From Hyphomonas sp. BRH_c22 (GTDB lineage: Bacteria > Pseudomonadota > Alphaproteobacteria > Caulobacterales > Hyphomonadaceae): DNA of 64,000 bases. Shown in pieces: positions 1-10,036 of this stretch; within the stretch, counting starts at the first letter, position 1, and every line of letters starts with the position of its first letter. The notes under the pieces are model-generated. The model searched no databases. It worked only from the letters and a program-made list of their open reading frames with translations, and was not told the origin of the DNA. A program made the translations under genes and the position numbers. The stretch is taken from the NCBI RefSeq assembly GCF_000961795.1, contig NZ_LADU01000059.1, positions 29,187 through 93,186 of the forward strand, read 5' to 3'.

Positions 1-1533
1 GATACACCGGGAATCGACCTGATTTGTGCTGATCCCGAATATCTCGTGGGCGAGCACATTGACGCGATCTTCCTGACACATGCCCATGAAGACCATATTG
101 GCGCTGTCGGACTGCTCTATCCGCGCCTGAAGACCAAGGCGCCTATTTATGCGACTCCCTTCACGACGGAACTCGTGCGTTCGAAGATGATTGAACGGGG
201 TGTCGATCCCCGGTGGCTGAAGCCGGTCGCACTGGGAGGGACGGTTGTCGCAGGGCCGTTCTCGGTCACCTATGTCACGCTGACCCATTCCATTCCCGAG
301 CCCAACGCGCTCGCCATCGAGACGCCAGCCGGTATCATCCTGCACACTGGTGACTGGAAGATCGACCCGGATCCGCAGATTGGCGGCCCCACGGACATCA
401 AGGCACTCACCGCGCTGGGCGACCGGGGCGTGCTCGCCATGGTTTGCGACTCCACGAACGTCTTCGAGGACGGCGAGGCGGGGTCGGAAGAGAGCGTGAA
501 GCAAGGCCTGATCGACCTGATCGGCGAGCAGAAGCAAGCTGTGGCTGTCACGACCTTCGCGTCCAATGTCGCGCGGGTGAAGTCGATCATTGAAGCCGCC
601 GAGCATGCGGGGCGCAGTGTTTGCCTCGTCGGCCGCAGCATGCACCGTATCACGGATGCGGCGAAGGCGGTGGGCATCCTGTCGCGCAATCTGGAATTCG
701 TGGACGAATCTGATGCCAAGACCATGCCGTCAGAAAACATCCTGTACCTATGCACCGGCAGCCAGGGCGAGGACCGCGCGGCCCTGGCGCGGATTGCCCG
801 GAACGACCATCGCAATGTCTCGCTGGGCGAAGGCGATTGCGTGATTTTCTCGTCACGGATCATTCCCGGCAATGAGCGCGAAATCTTTGCGATGCAGAAT
901 TCACTGGCCGATCAGGGAGTCAGGGTCATTACGCCGCGCATGGTCAAGGCGCCGATCCACGTTTCGGGGCACCCTTGCCGAGGCGAATTGCAGCGCATGT
1001 ACCAATGGGTGCGTCCGAAGATAGCCGTGCCTGTGCATGGTGAGCGCCGGCACATCATGGAGCACGCCGCCTATGCCAAGACCTTGCAGGTGCCGCAAAC
1101 GATTGCACCCCGCAACGGCAGCCTGGTCCGTCTGGCGCCGGGCGATGCCGAGATTATCGATCTCGTTCCGGCGGGCCGGCTCCTGCTCGACGGGAAATTC
1201 CTGATCCCGGAGGGCGCGCAGGGCCTGAATGAGCGCCGCAAGCTGGCGGAAAACGGTGTTGTGCTGGCCAGTGTCGTGATCGACGAGGCCGGAGACGTGA
1301 TCGACGGCCCCGTCGTGGTTGTACGTGGCTTCTCTGAAACAGACGGCCGGCTGGCTGATGAGAGCCTTGATGAACTGGACGAGGCGGCAGACGCGGCTGT
1401 GACAAAGATGAAGCGCAAGAATCGCCTCGATGATGAAATGGTTGAGCGCGAAGTTGGCCGCGCATTGCGCAAGGCCTGCGAGTCGGTGTTCGGGCGCCGC
1501 CCCATGATTGATGTGACAGTATTGAGGAGTTGA
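1..1533 (+). CDS. rnj: Ribonuclease J family protein (5' end outside window)
   Basis: The frame is open from base 1, so this is the C-terminal 510 residues of a metallo-beta-lactamase-fold ribonuclease; the true start lies upstream. Visible signatures are the zinc motif HAHEDH (visible residues 27-32), GDWKID, CDSTN and the beta-CASP-type SGHP segment near visible residue 322. After these comes a C-terminal domain with ENGVVLASVVID-like strands, as in RNase J. RNase J enzymes act as 5'-3' exo- and endoribonucleases in mRNA decay and rRNA maturation. The next gene (mce) starts 6 nt after the stop, which suggests co-transcription. GTG 46 is only an internal codon, because homology continues upstream of it. 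Confidence 0.93.
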   Translation, partial: DTPGIDLICADPEYLVGEHIDAIFLTHAHEDHIGAVGLLYPRLKTKAPIYATPFTTELVRSKMIERGVDPRWLKPVALGGTVVAGPFSVTYVTLTHSIPEPNALAIETPAGIILHTGDWKIDPDPQIGGPTDIKALTALGDRGVLAMVCDSTNVFEDGEAGSEESVKQGLIDLIGEQKQAVAVTTFASNVARVKSIIEAAEHAGRSVCLVGRSMHRITDAAKAVGILSRNLEFVDESDAKTMPSENILYLCTGSQGEDRAALARIARNDHRNVSLGEGDCVIFSSRIIPGNEREIFAMQNSLADQGVRVITPRMVKAPIHVSGHPCRGELQRMYQWVRPKIAVPVHGERRHIMEHAAYAKTLQVPQTIAPRNGSLVRLAPGDAEIIDLVPAGRLLLDGKFLIPEGAQGLNERRKLAENGVVLASVVIDEAGDVIDGPVVVVRGFSETDGRLADESLDELDEAADAAVTKMKRKNRLDDEMVEREVGRALRKACESVFGRRPMIDVTVLRS

Positions 1534-1539
1534 CCTGAG

Positions 1540-1968
1540 ATGAGCGAATTCAAACTTGGCCCGCTGAACCATGTCGGCGTCGCCGTTCCCGATATTGAAG
1601 AGGCGTGCGACACCTATCGCAACCTGTACAATGCAACGGATATTACGACCCCCTTCGACATGCCCGAGCAGGGTGTGAAGGTCTGTTTCGTGAACCTGCC
1701 GAACGCGCAGATCGAACTGATCGAACCGCTGAACGCGGAGTCGCCGATTGCAAACTTCATCGCCAAGAACCCCAAGGGCGGGCAGCATCACGTATGCTTC
1801 GAGGTTGAAGACATCAACCAGGCCGTTGAGGAGATGGGCAAGCGCGGGGCGACTGTCCTCGGCAAGCCCCGCATCGGGGCGCATGGCACGATGATCATTT
1901 TCGTCCACCCAAAGAATTCCAATGGTGTCCTGATCGAACTCATGGAAACACCCAAAGGCGCCCACTGA
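1540..1968 (+). CDS. mce: Methylmalonyl-CoA epimerase
   Basis: A 142-aa vicinal-oxygen-chelate (glyoxalase-fold) protein with two beta-alpha-beta-beta-beta modules. Expected metal ligands of methylmalonyl-CoA epimerases are in place: H11 (NHVGVAVP), H84 (QHHVCFEV) and E133 (LIELME). It interconverts the 2R and 2S epimers of methylmalonyl-CoA in propionate, odd-chain fatty acid and branched amino acid breakdown. The start ATG follows a GAGGAG-like ribosome site lying in the end of the RNase J gene. Its TGA overlaps the ATG of the following DUF1467 gene by one base. Confidence 0.93.
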   Translation: MSEFKLGPLNHVGVAVPDIEEACDTYRNLYNATDITTPFDMPEQGVKVCFVNLPNAQIELIEPLNAESPIANFIAKNPKGGQHHVCFEVEDINQAVEEMGKRGATVLGKPRIGAHGTMIIFVHPKNSNGVLIELMETPKGAH

Positions 1969-2201
1969 TGACCATCGGCGGCACGATTGTCGTTTTCGTC
2001 ATGGTCTGGTGGGTCTGCTTCTTTGCGGTCCTGCCGATCGGTGTGCGCGGCCAATTCGAGGACGGCGAGCCGACACCTGGTACGGAAGAAGGCGCACCTT
2101 CCCAGCCGATGCTGCTCAAGAAGGTAATCTGGGCGACCATTGGTGCCGTCATCCTGACCGCAATTGCGGCATTGGTTGTGCCGCTACTCCTTGCGAACTA
2201 G
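1968..2201 (+). CDS. DUF1467 family small membrane protein
   Basis: A 77-aa protein with two hydrophobic helices (about residues 5-25 and 53-75) joined by an acidic, proline-containing loop (GEPTPGTEEGAPS). The pattern fits the DUF1467 family, which in Alphaproteobacteria sits between mce and proS; its function is unknown. It starts by one-base overlap with the mce stop codon, so it is translationally coupled. The family call rests on context and architecture, not on a search. Confidence 0.8.
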   Translation: MTIGGTIVVFVMVWWVCFFAVLPIGVRGQFEDGEPTPGTEEGAPSQPMLLKKVIWATIGAVILTAIAALVVPLLLAN

Positions 2202-2250
2202 GGGCGGCTGCGGCTAGTTGGGCGCCAAAATCAGCGATAGCGGGGAATCC

Positions 2251-3570
2251 ATGCGTCTTTCCAAATTTTTTCTGCCGGTAACCAAGGACGCACCGGCAGA
2301 TGCGGCCATTGCCTCGCACAAGCTGATGCTGCGCACCGGCATGATCCGCCAGAATGGCGCGGGCATTTATTCCTGGCTGCCTATGGGCTTTATCGTGCTG
2401 AAGAAGATCGAGCAGATCGTGCGCGAGGAAATGAACCGCGCCGGCGCCATCGAGATGCTGATGCCAACGCTGCAACAGGCGGACCTCTGGCGCGAGTCCG
2501 GCCGTTACGATGACTATGGCAAGGAAATGCTGCGCATCACGGACCGGCATGATCGGGACATGCTGTATGGCCCGACAAATGAGGAACTCATCACCGATGT
2601 GTTCCGTACCTATGTCAAAAGCTACAAGCAGCTGCCGCTGAACCTGTATCACCAGCAGTGGAAGTTTCGCGATGAAGTGCGCCCGCGCTTCGGCGTGATG
2701 CGCGGGCGTGAGTTCCTGATGAAGGATGCCTATTCCTTCGACCTGACGGACGAGCAGGCGCGCGTTTCCTATCGCAAGATGTTCTGCGCCTATCTCAATG
2801 CTTTCGACCGGATGGGCCTGACTGCCATTCCCATGCGGGCCGATACTGGTCCGATCGGGGGTGACATGAGCCATGAATTCATCATCCTCGCCGATACGGG
2901 CGAAAGCGCGGTATTCTGTGACAGGATGCTGCTGGACCTGCCCCCGCCGGGGCTGGATCTCGATTTCGACGCTGACCTGAACGCAGAGGTCGAAAAGCGC
3001 ACGCAATACTATGCGGCGACTGAAGAGATGCATGACGCGGCAGCATTCGCTGCCATTCCGGCCGAACGGCAGGTTTCGGCACGCGGCATTGAAGTTGGCC
3101 ATATTTTCAACTTCGGGACCAAGTACTCGGTGCCGATGAATGCAGTTGTGCAATCAGCTGATGGCCAGATGGTGCCCGTCCAGATGGGCAGTTATGGCAT
3201 TGGCGTATCCCGGCTTGTCGGCGGCATCATTGAGGCCTGCCATGACGAGAACGGCATTGTCTGGCCGGAATCCGTGGCGCCGTGGCATGTCGGGCTGATC
3301 AATATGCGGGTGGGTGACGCAGCCTGTGAGGCAGCCTGTGCCGACGCCTATGCGGCGCTGACCGGGGCCGGAATGGACGTGCTGTACGACGATACGGATG
3401 AGCGTGCCGGCGGCAAATTTGCCCGCATGGACCTGATCGGGCTGCCATGGCAGATCGTGATCGGGCCGCGCGGGGTCGAAAATGGCGTTGTCGAGGTCAA
3501 GAACCGCAAGAGTGGTGAAAAGACAGAAATGCCGTTTGCTGACGCGCTCAGGAAAGTGACACCCAAATGA
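2251..3570 (+). CDS. proS: Prolyl-tRNA synthetase, short alphaproteobacterial form
   Basis: A 439-aa class II aminoacyl-tRNA synthetase that charges tRNA-Pro. Motif 2 is visible in the [17 protein letters not shown] region and motif 3 in [10 protein letters not shown], followed by a normal anticodon-binding domain ([20 protein letters not shown]). Between motifs 2 and 3 there is no room for the about 180-residue INS editing domain of the E. coli type, so this is the short form typical of Alphaproteobacteria. Mischarged Ala-tRNA-Pro would then need a free-standing deacylase. I chose ATG 2251 (MRLSKFF) over the upstream in-frame start at 2218 because family proteins begin here. Its stop overlaps the next ATG by 4 nt. 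Confidence 0.95.
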   Translation: MRLSKFFLPVTKDAPADAAIASHKLMLRTGMIRQNGAGIYSWLPMGFIVLKKIEQIVREEMNRAGAIEMLMPTLQQADLWRESGRYDDYGKEMLRITDRHDRDMLYGPTNEELITDVFRTYVKSYKQLPLNLYHQQWKFRDEVRPRFGVMRGREFLMKDAYSFDLTDEQARVSYRKMFCAYLNAFDRMGLTAIPMRADTGPIGGDMSHEFIILADTGESAVFCDRMLLDLPPPGLDLDFDADLNAEVEKRTQYYAATEEMHDAAAFAAIPAERQVSARGIEVGHIFNFGTKYSVPMNAVVQSADGQMVPVQMGSYGIGVSRLVGGIIEACHDENGIVWPESVAPWHVGLINMRVGDAACEAACADAYAALTGAGMDVLYDDTDERAGGKFARMDLIGLPWQIVIGPRGVENGVVEVKNRKSGEKTEMPFADALRKVTPK

Positions 3571-4859
3571 GTGACTTCGGGCATGTGGCCGCGCCGTTCG
3601 GCAAGCTGGAGCGGACGCTGGCCTGGCGCTACCTGAGAGCCAAGCGCGAGCATGGCGGGGCGTCGCTCATTTCGATCATTTCCTTCGTGGGCATTTTCTT
3701 CGCCGTGGCCGCCCTGATCATCACCATGTCGGTGATGAGCGGGTTCCGGGCGACATTGCTGGACGCGCTGCTGGGCGGACAGCCGCATGTCTACGGTGTC
3801 GTCAGCAGTTATACCGAAGATGAAGCCAATACTTTGGCCGACACGATCCGCACCGTGGACGGTGTGTCGAGCGTGACGCCCTATATCGAGGAATATGTCC
3901 TGATTACTGCGAACGGGCGCAAGACCGGCGCCGCTGTTCGGGCCATCCGAACCGAAGACCTCGCGACACTGCCCTTCCTGAAGGATGGCGGAGATTCGGC
4001 GATTGCGGCGGGATTTGGCGAGGGCAAGAATGGCGGCAATGTCGTCATGCTTGGCGCGTTCCTGGCGGCCGGCCGGGAGGGGCTGGGCGTTCGACCGGGC
4101 GACAAGGTGGAGATTGTCACCTCGCAGCAGACGGCGGGCCCGATGGGCGGAACGCCGCGCAGCAAGTCCTATACGGTCGGGGACATTTTCAAGACGGGCA
4201 GTGTCGAGCTGGACAGCCTGTACGTGTTCATGCCGATGGAGCAGGCGCAGATCCTGTTCCAGTCCAAGGGGCATTACAGCATGCTGGATATCCGCCTGAA
4301 GGACCCGGAAAAAACGCACCAAGCCATGACCGCGATCGCGAGCGCGACGGGCAATGCGCTCTACACATTCGACTGGAAAAGCCAGCGTCAAAGCTATCTC
4401 AACGCGCTGCAGGTGGAGCGGACCATGGTGCGCCTGCTGGTCATGGTGATCATGGCGATTGCAACCCTGAATATCATTGTCGGCGTCGTGATGCTGGTAA
4501 AGAACAAGTCGCGGGATATTGCGATCCTGCGCACGATCGGGCTGGGGCGAAACGGTGTGCTCAGGGTGTTCCTGCTGGTCGGGACGGTGCTTGGCACGCT
4601 GGGAGCCTTGCTGGGCGTGCTGGTGGGCGTGCTGGTCGTGATGAACATCGACACGGTCGAAGCCTTCATCAATCTGTTCGTGGAAGGCGAAGTGTTTGAT
4701 GCCGAAACCTATGGCCTTGAAGGCCTTCCGGCGATCCTCGACTGGAAGGAAGTGATCCAGACCGGGCTATATGCCCTGTTCATGTCGATGGGCGTATCAC
4801 TCATTCCGGCCTGGTGGGCATCCCGCCAGGATCCGGTCAGCGCGCTGAGGTTCGAATAA
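3567..4859 (+). CDS. lolC: Lipoprotein-releasing ABC transporter permease LolC/LolE
   Basis: A 430-aa inner-membrane protein of the LolC/E family. One helix lies near residues 32-58, followed by a large periplasmic MacB-like domain and three C-terminal helices with the FtsX fold (about 280-305, 325-360, 385-415). With LolD it extracts mature lipoproteins from the inner membrane and hands them to LolA. Only one permease gene is present, so the complex is probably a homodimeric LolC/F-type permease plus LolD dimer, as is common outside enteric bacteria. ATG overlaps the proS stop (ATGA), and its TAA overlaps the lolD start (TAATG). Confidence 0.93.
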   Translation: MSDFGHVAAPFGKLERTLAWRYLRAKREHGGASLISIISFVGIFFAVAALIITMSVMSGFRATLLDALLGGQPHVYGVVSSYTEDEANTLADTIRTVDGVSSVTPYIEEYVLITANGRKTGAAVRAIRTEDLATLPFLKDGGDSAIAAGFGEGKNGGNVVMLGAFLAAGREGLGVRPGDKVEIVTSQQTAGPMGGTPRSKSYTVGDIFKTGSVELDSLYVFMPMEQAQILFQSKGHYSMLDIRLKDPEKTHQAMTAIASATGNALYTFDWKSQRQSYLNALQVERTMVRLLVMVIMAIATLNIIVGVVMLVKNKSRDIAILRTIGLGRNGVLRVFLLVGTVLGTLGALLGVLVGVLVVMNIDTVEAFINLFVEGEVFDAETYGLEGLPAILDWKEVIQTGLYALFMSMGVSLIPAWWASRQDPVSALRFE

Positions 4860-5548
4860 TGAGCGGCCCCGTTCTCGAACTGATCGGCATCAACCGGACC
4901 TACCGTACCGCTGCAGGCGAACTGCCCGTGCTGAAGGGGACGGACCTGCGCCTCAATGCGGGTGAACTGGTGGGGCTTGTGGGGCCTTCGGGGTCGGGCA
5001 AGTCGACCCTGCTGCACACGGCCGGCCTGCTGGAGCGGCCGGAGGCCGGTAAGGTGATGCTCGACGGCATTGATTGCCTGTCGCTGGACGACAAGGGCCG
5101 CACGGCCATCCGCCGCGCAAAGATCGGTTTCGTCTACCAGTTCCACCATTTGCTGCCGGAGTTCAACGCAGAGGACAATATTGCCATGCCGCTGATGATT
5201 GCAGGCGTGAAGAAGAAGGCCGCGCGGGCCAAGGCGGCCGAGTTGCTCGAGGTCATGGGACTGGCTGACAGGGGGCACCACCAGCCGGGCCAGATGTCAG
5301 GCGGCGAACAGCAGCGCGTGGCGATTGCCCGGGCGCTGGCGAATGATCCGCGTCTGGTCATCGCAGATGAGCCGACCGGAAACCTCGACCCGGTGACCAC
5401 CGAGCGCGTTTTCGCGACGCTCATCAAGATGGTACGCAATGAAGGCGCTGCGGTACTTGTGGCGACCCACAATTTCTCCCTGACGCAGCACATGGACCGT
5501 GTCCTGACCCTGAAAGACGGCCAACTGGTCGATTATACAGCGGAATAA
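4859..5548 (+). CDS. lolD: Lipoprotein-releasing ABC transporter ATPase LolD
   Basis: A 229-aa ABC ATPase with Walker A GPSGSGKST (42-50), the Q-loop in VYQFHHLLPEF, signature MSGGEQQR (about 146-153) and Walker B LVIADEP (from 166). The LLPEFNAEDNIAMP segment is typical of LolD. It powers the permease encoded immediately upstream. ATG 4859 shares one base with the lolC stop. A further in-frame start at 4814 lies inside lolC and adds residues unlike the family. Confidence 0.95.
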   Translation: MSGPVLELIGINRTYRTAAGELPVLKGTDLRLNAGELVGLVGPSGSGKSTLLHTAGLLERPEAGKVMLDGIDCLSLDDKGRTAIRRAKIGFVYQFHHLLPEFNAEDNIAMPLMIAGVKKKAARAKAAELLEVMGLADRGHHQPGQMSGGEQQRVAIARALANDPRLVIADEPTGNLDPVTTERVFATLIKMVRNEGAAVLVATHNFSLTQHMDRVLTLKDGQLVDYTAE

Positions 5549-5611
5549 GCTGTGGAAGGCCGCCACTGACGGGTGGTCTGGCACCAGCCGGAACGGCAGG
5601 GTATTCTCCCC

Positions 5612-5629
5612 GCAGGAGAACAAGCATTG
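5612..5629 (+). promoter_or_regulatory. Ribosome binding site deciding the dnaE TTG start
   Basis: AGGAG at 5614-5618 sits 8 nt before an in-frame TTG (5627-5629). No ATG lies at this end of the DnaE homology (SPFIHLAVRSSYSLLES). This supports TTG as the initiator. Confidence 0.7.
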
Positions 5630-8600
5630 TCTGAGTCGCCATTCATCCATCTGGCCGTGCGGTCGAGCTATTCGTTGCTTGAAAGCATGATCACGCCCAA
5701 GGGCCTGAAGGGCTGGCTGCTGGAGCACGGCATGCCCGCCGTCGCGGTGACGGACCGGAACAACCTCTTCGGCGCGCTCGAAGTCTCGCTCACCATGTCC
5801 GAGGCGGGAATCCAGCCGATCATGGCCTGCTGCTTCGATGTCACTGATGGCGCCCATCGCAGCGAACCGACCCGCCTGACGCTCTATGCGCAGGACGAGA
5901 CAGGCTACCAGCGGCTGATGCTGCTGTCATCGCGAGCCTACCTCGACGCGGATGACGGCGTGCCCAAGCTGCACCGCGATCTTGTTCTGGAAAACACGGA
6001 CGGCCTGATCCTGTTGACCGGCGGGGCCGAAGGTGAAGTGGCGCGCCACCTGCTCAAGGGCCGTGCCGCCGATGCGCGCACCGAATTGTCGACTCTGGCC
6101 AGCGCCTATCCGGGGCGATGCTATGTCGAGATTACGCGCCACGGAACGCCGGACGAGATCGCTACAGAAGCGGGCCTGATCGATCTGGCCTATGAACTCG
6201 GCTTGCCGCTCGTGGCGACGCATGACGCCCGCTTCATGAAGCCATCCGACGCGACGGCGCATGACGCGCTGATGTGTATCGCAAACGGGGAATACCTTGG
6301 CCAGGAAGACCGCAAGCGCGTCAGTCCGTCTCAATACCTGAAAACGCAGGCCGAGATGGGGGAACTCTTCGCAGACCTGCCCGAAGCCCTGGCTAGCACA
6401 TCGGAAATCGCCCGGCGCTGCTCGGTGCGATCGGTGACGCGTGATCCGATCCTGCCATCCTTCAGCAGTGAAGGCCGCTCAGAAATCGAGGAATTGCGAC
6501 TGCAGGCCACTGAAGGCCTGAAAGGCCGCCTCACGGCTGCCAGCAAGCTCTACGCGGAACGCGAGACCTATTTCGAACGGCTGGACTACGAACTCGGCGT
6601 GATCGAGCGCATGGGCTTTCCCGGCTACTTCCTGATCGTGTCGGACTTCATCAAGTGGGCAAAAGAGCAGGATATTCCTGTCGGCCCGGGCCGGGGCTCC
6701 GGTGCAGGCTCGCTCGTGGCCTGGTCCCTGTTGATTACGGACCTCGACCCGCTGCGCTTTGACCTTCTGTTCGAACGCTTCCTGAACCCCGAACGCGTGT
6801 CGATGCCCGACTTCGATATCGACTTCTGCCAGGAGCGGCGCAGCGAGGTTATCCGATACGTCCGCGACAAGTATGGCGCCGACAGCGTGGCGATGATCAT
6901 CACGTTCGGTACGTTGCAGGCCAAGGCTGTGGTGCGCGATGTCGGCCGGGTCATGCAGATGCCGTATTTCCAGGTCGACCGGCTTGCGAAACTGATCCCG
7001 TTCAACCCGGCCAAGCCGCCCAAGCTGCAGGAAGCCATCGACGACGAGCCGAAGTTTGACGAGGAGATCGAGGCAGATCCCCGCGTTGGCGAACTGATCA
7101 AGATCGCGCTGGCGCTGGAGGGGCTCTACAGGAATGCGGGCACGCACGCGGCTGGCGTGGTGATCGGGGACCGTCCGCTGGTCGAGATTGCACCGCTTTA
7201 CAATGATCCGCGCGCCGACCTGCCGGCCTCCCAGTTCAACATGAAGTACGCCGAAATGGCTGGCCTCGTGAAGTTCGACTTCCTCGGTCTCAAGACCCTG
7301 ACAGTCATCGACCGCGCCCTGAAACTGATCCGGCGCAGCGGACGCGATGTCGGCCCCGAATGGGAAGGGCTGGACGACAAGGCGACCTATGACCTGATGG
7401 CGAGCGGCGACACGCTCGGCGTGTTCCAGCTGGAAGGCGCCGGCATGCGGGACACGCTGCGCAAGGTGCGCCCGAACAATATTGAAGACGTGATTGCCAT
7501 CATTTCGCTCTACCGGCCGGGCCCGATGGAGAACATTCCTGTCTACGTGCAGGGCAAGGAAAATCCGGGCGGCGTGCAATATGCGCACCCTGACCTGAAA
7601 CCTGTCCTGGAGGCCACCTATGGTGTGCCCGTCTATCAGGAACAGGTCATGCGGATGGCGCAGGAGATCGCGGGCTATTCGCTCGGCGAGGCCGACCTGT
7701 TGCGCCGGGCAATGGGCAAGAAGAAACTCGAAGAGATGATCGCCCAGCGCAAGCGCTTCGTTGAAGGCGCGGCCGCGACCAAGCAGATGGACGAGCCGCT
7801 CGCCAACGTGATCTTCGACACGATGGAGAAGTTCGCTGGCTATGGTTTCAACAAGTCGCACGCGGCAGCCTATGCGCTGATTGGCTACCAGACGGGTTAC
7901 CTGAAATGCCACTTCCCGGTGGAGTTCCTTGCCGCGTCGATGAGCCTGGACCTCGGCAATACCGACAAGCTGGCCGCCTTCTTCCAGGAGGCGCGGCGGC
8001 TCAGGATTCCGGTTCTGGCGCCCGACGTGAATACGTCCACGGCCGATTTCGATGTCCGTGACGGCGCGGTTGTGTATGCCTTGGGGGCGCTCAAGGGGGT
8101 CGGGCTGGAGGCGATGCGGCATGTCGTGGCGCTGCGTGAGCGTGACGGGCCGTTTTCGGACCTTTACGATTTTGCCGAGCGCGTCGATCCGCGCCACATC
8201 AACAAGAAGGCCTTCGAGTCGCTGGCGAAATCCGGCGCGCTGGATGGCCTGGATACCAACCGCGCGAAAGTGCTGGCTGCAGCGCCGATCCTTGCGCAGG
8301 TGGCGAACAAATCGGCCGAGGACCGGCAGGGCGGGCAGGGCGGGCTGTTCGGGGATGCCGAACCGGCCCTGCGGCCGGCGCTGCCGACCAGCAAGGTCTG
8401 GAACGGGCAGCAGAAACTGGACGAGGAGTTCAAATCGATTGGCTTCTACTTCTCCGGCCATCCGCTCGACGACGTGCTGGAGGGAATCGACCGGGACCGG
8501 GTGACGCTGGCAATCGAGATCGAGGAACGCGCCAGCGATGGCAAGCCGCTCGAGCTGATCGGCGTGGTGCGGATGCGCAACGAGAAACCCGCGCGCAATG

Positions 8601-9049
8601 GCGGCAAGTTCGCCTTCCTCACGCTGTCGGACCCGACTGGCGAGGTCGAGATGATGGTGTTTCCGGAAACACTGCAGCAGAGCTACGACCTGCTGCAGGT
8701 CGGCAATGCCGTGGCCATTACTGTCGGGGTCAAGCGTACAGGCGACGAGATCAAGCTGAACGCGGAGCGGATCGTGCAGCTGGAATCGGCTCGCCTGTCG
8801 AAATCGATGGGAGCGCTCAAGGTGCGCCTGGCGGTTGGCGCGAACACCGACGACATTGCCGGCATTGTCGGCCATCTGGGGCGCCTGCAGGACCACGAGC
8901 GGGGGGCGATCCTGATCGAAATGCCGCTCGAGGATGGCCGGACCGTGATCCTGCGTCTGGCCGACAATTACACGATCGGACTCAAGGCCCAGAGGGCGCT
9001 GAAGGATGCGCCGGGCGTGGAGCGGGTTGAGCCGATGAAAGCCGCCTGA
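5627..9049 (+). CDS. dnaE: DNA polymerase III alpha subunit
   Basis: An 1140-aa replicative polymerase subunit. It has an N-terminal PHP domain (HLAVRSSYSLLES), the palm with GPGRGSGAGSLVAW, and catalytic aspartates D395 and D397 (PDFDIDF) plus D551 (KFDFLGLKTL). The fingers region follows (PGPMENIP, YGVPVYQEQVM), with a helix-hairpin-helix segment and a C-terminal OB domain (LELIGVVRMRNEKP). Spacing of the three aspartates matches E. coli DnaE closely. Translation probably starts at TTG 5627, behind a good AGGAG. It follows lolD by 78 nt on the same strand. Confidence 0.96.
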   Translation: MSESPFIHLAVRSSYSLLESMITPKGLKGWLLEHGMPAVAVTDRNNLFGALEVSLTMSEAGIQPIMACCFDVTDGAHRSEPTRLTLYAQDETGYQRLMLLSSRAYLDADDGVPKLHRDLVLENTDGLILLTGGAEGEVARHLLKGRAADARTELSTLASAYPGRCYVEITRHGTPDEIATEAGLIDLAYELGLPLVATHDARFMKPSDATAHDALMCIANGEYLGQEDRKRVSPSQYLKTQAEMGELFADLPEALASTSEIARRCSVRSVTRDPILPSFSSEGRSEIEELRLQATEGLKGRLTAASKLYAERETYFERLDYELGVIERMGFPGYFLIVSDFIKWAKEQDIPVGPGRGSGAGSLVAWSLLITDLDPLRFDLLFERFLNPERVSMPDFDIDFCQERRSEVIRYVRDKYGADSVAMIITFGTLQAKAVVRDVGRVMQMPYFQVDRLAKLIPFNPAKPPKLQEAIDDEPKFDEEIEADPRVGELIKIALALEGLYRNAGTHAAGVVIGDRPLVEIAPLYNDPRADLPASQFNMKYAEMAGLVKFDFLGLKTLTVIDRALKLIRRSGRDVGPEWEGLDDKATYDLMASGDTLGVFQLEGAGMRDTLRKVRPNNIEDVIAIISLYRPGPMENIPVYVQGKENPGGVQYAHPDLKPVLEATYGVPVYQEQVMRMAQEIAGYSLGEADLLRRAMGKKKLEEMIAQRKRFVEGAAATKQMDEPLANVIFDTMEKFAGYGFNKSHAAAYALIGYQTGYLKCHFPVEFLAASMSLDLGNTDKLAAFFQEARRLRIPVLAPDVNTSTADFDVRDGAVVYALGALKGVGLEAMRHVVALRERDGPFSDLYDFAERVDPRHINKKAFESLAKSGALDGLDTNRAKVLAAAPILAQVANKSAEDRQGGQGGLFGDAEPALRPALPTSKVWNGQQKLDEEFKSIGFYFSGHPLDDVLEGIDRDRVTLAIEIEERASDGKPLELIGVVRMRNEKPARNGGKFAFLTLSDPTGEVEMMVFPETLQQSYDLLQVGNAVAITVGVKRTGDEIKLNAERIVQLESARLSKSMGALKVRLAVGANTDDIAGIVGHLGRLQDHERGAILIEMPLEDGRTVILRLADNYTIGLKAQRALKDAPGVERVEPMKAA

Positions 9050-9069
9050 CAAAAGGCGATCCGGGCGGC

Positions 9070-9097
9070 TTGCCGACCCGGCGGAATTCTGTATAAG
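9070..9097 (+). promoter_or_regulatory. Candidate promoter for rpsB-tsf
   Basis: TTGCCG (9070-9075), a 16-nt spacer and TATAAG (9092-9097) form a plausible sigma70-type promoter. This leaves a leader of about 90 nt before the rpsB ATG. Read by eye only. Confidence 0.4.
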
Positions 9098-9194
9098 CCG
9101 CCTTTCCTGAAACCATTTCGCGGGTGCATCCGGTGCGGAAAGCCTTTTTGGCCCAACGTTCCACCTGCGAAGGCTAACCGGATGGAGAAAAAAG

Positions 9195-9995
9195 ATGGCA
9201 CTACCTGACTTCACGATGCGTGAGCTGCTTGAGGCTGGCGTACACTTCGGTCACCAGACCCACCGCTGGAATCCCCGCATGAAGCCGTACATCTACGGCG
9301 AGCGTTCCGGCATCCACATCATGGACCTGTCCCAGACCGTCCCGGCCCTGCACCAGGCGCTCGTATTCGTGCGCGACTCGGTTGCCAAGGGTGGCCGCGT
9401 CCTGTTCGTCGGCACCAAGCGCCAGGCGGCTGATCCTGTTGCAGAAGCTGCGCAGCGCTGCGCACAATACTACATGAACCATCGCTGGCTTGGCGGCACG
9501 CTGACCAACTGGACCACGGTGTCCAAGTCGATCAAGCAGCTCAAAGAGCTCAACGCGATGTTCGATTCCGGTGGCGGCGAAGGCCTCACCAAGAAAGAAC
9601 TGCTCGACCTGCATCGCCGCCGCGACAAGCTGCAGCGCGCACTCGGCGGGATCGCAGACATGGGCGGCCTGCCGGCTGCAATGATCGTGATCGACACGAA
9701 CAAGGAAGCCATCGCGGTCATGGAAGCCCGCAAGCTGGGCATCCCTGTCGTCGCCGTGCTGGATACGAATTGTGATCCGTCCGATGCCGATTACGGCTTC
9801 GCCGGCAATGACGACGCGGCCCGCGCGATTTCGCTCTACTGCAACCTGTTCGCTGATGCGGTGCTTGATGGCCTCGCAGAGTCGACTGCAGGTCTAGGCG
9901 TGGATCTCGGTGCCCTTGAAGACCTCGAAGGCATGGTTGAGGCGGATGTCGCTGCAGCCGATGGCGAAACCAAGGAAGATGCAACGGGCGCCTGA
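9195..9995 (+). CDS. rpsB: 30S ribosomal protein S2
   Basis: A 266-aa S2 protein with the characteristic [20 protein letters not shown] opening and the [12 protein letters not shown] and [15 protein letters not shown] segments. It is needed for translation initiation on the 30S subunit. The acidic, alanine-rich C-terminal tail ([18 protein letters not shown]) extends beyond the E. coli length, as is common in Alphaproteobacteria. GGAGAAAAAAG precedes the ATG. tsf follows 41 nt later, the usual rpsB-tsf pair. Confidence 0.97.
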   Translation: MALPDFTMRELLEAGVHFGHQTHRWNPRMKPYIYGERSGIHIMDLSQTVPALHQALVFVRDSVAKGGRVLFVGTKRQAADPVAEAAQRCAQYYMNHRWLGGTLTNWTTVSKSIKQLKELNAMFDSGGGEGLTKKELLDLHRRRDKLQRALGGIADMGGLPAAMIVIDTNKEAIAVMEARKLGIPVVAVLDTNCDPSDADYGFAGNDDAARAISLYCNLFADAVLDGLAESTAGLGVDLGALEDLEGMVEADVAAADGETKEDATGA

Positions 9996-10036
9996 TCGCC
10001 CTCGGTATTGAACTTTTACACTGAAGGATAACCGCA

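Noticed and set aside
6479..9214. A 911-codon open frame antisense to dnaE
   Set aside because: It mirrors the GC-rich third positions of dnaE, has a His/Arg/Gln-rich composition, no domain and no ribosome site.
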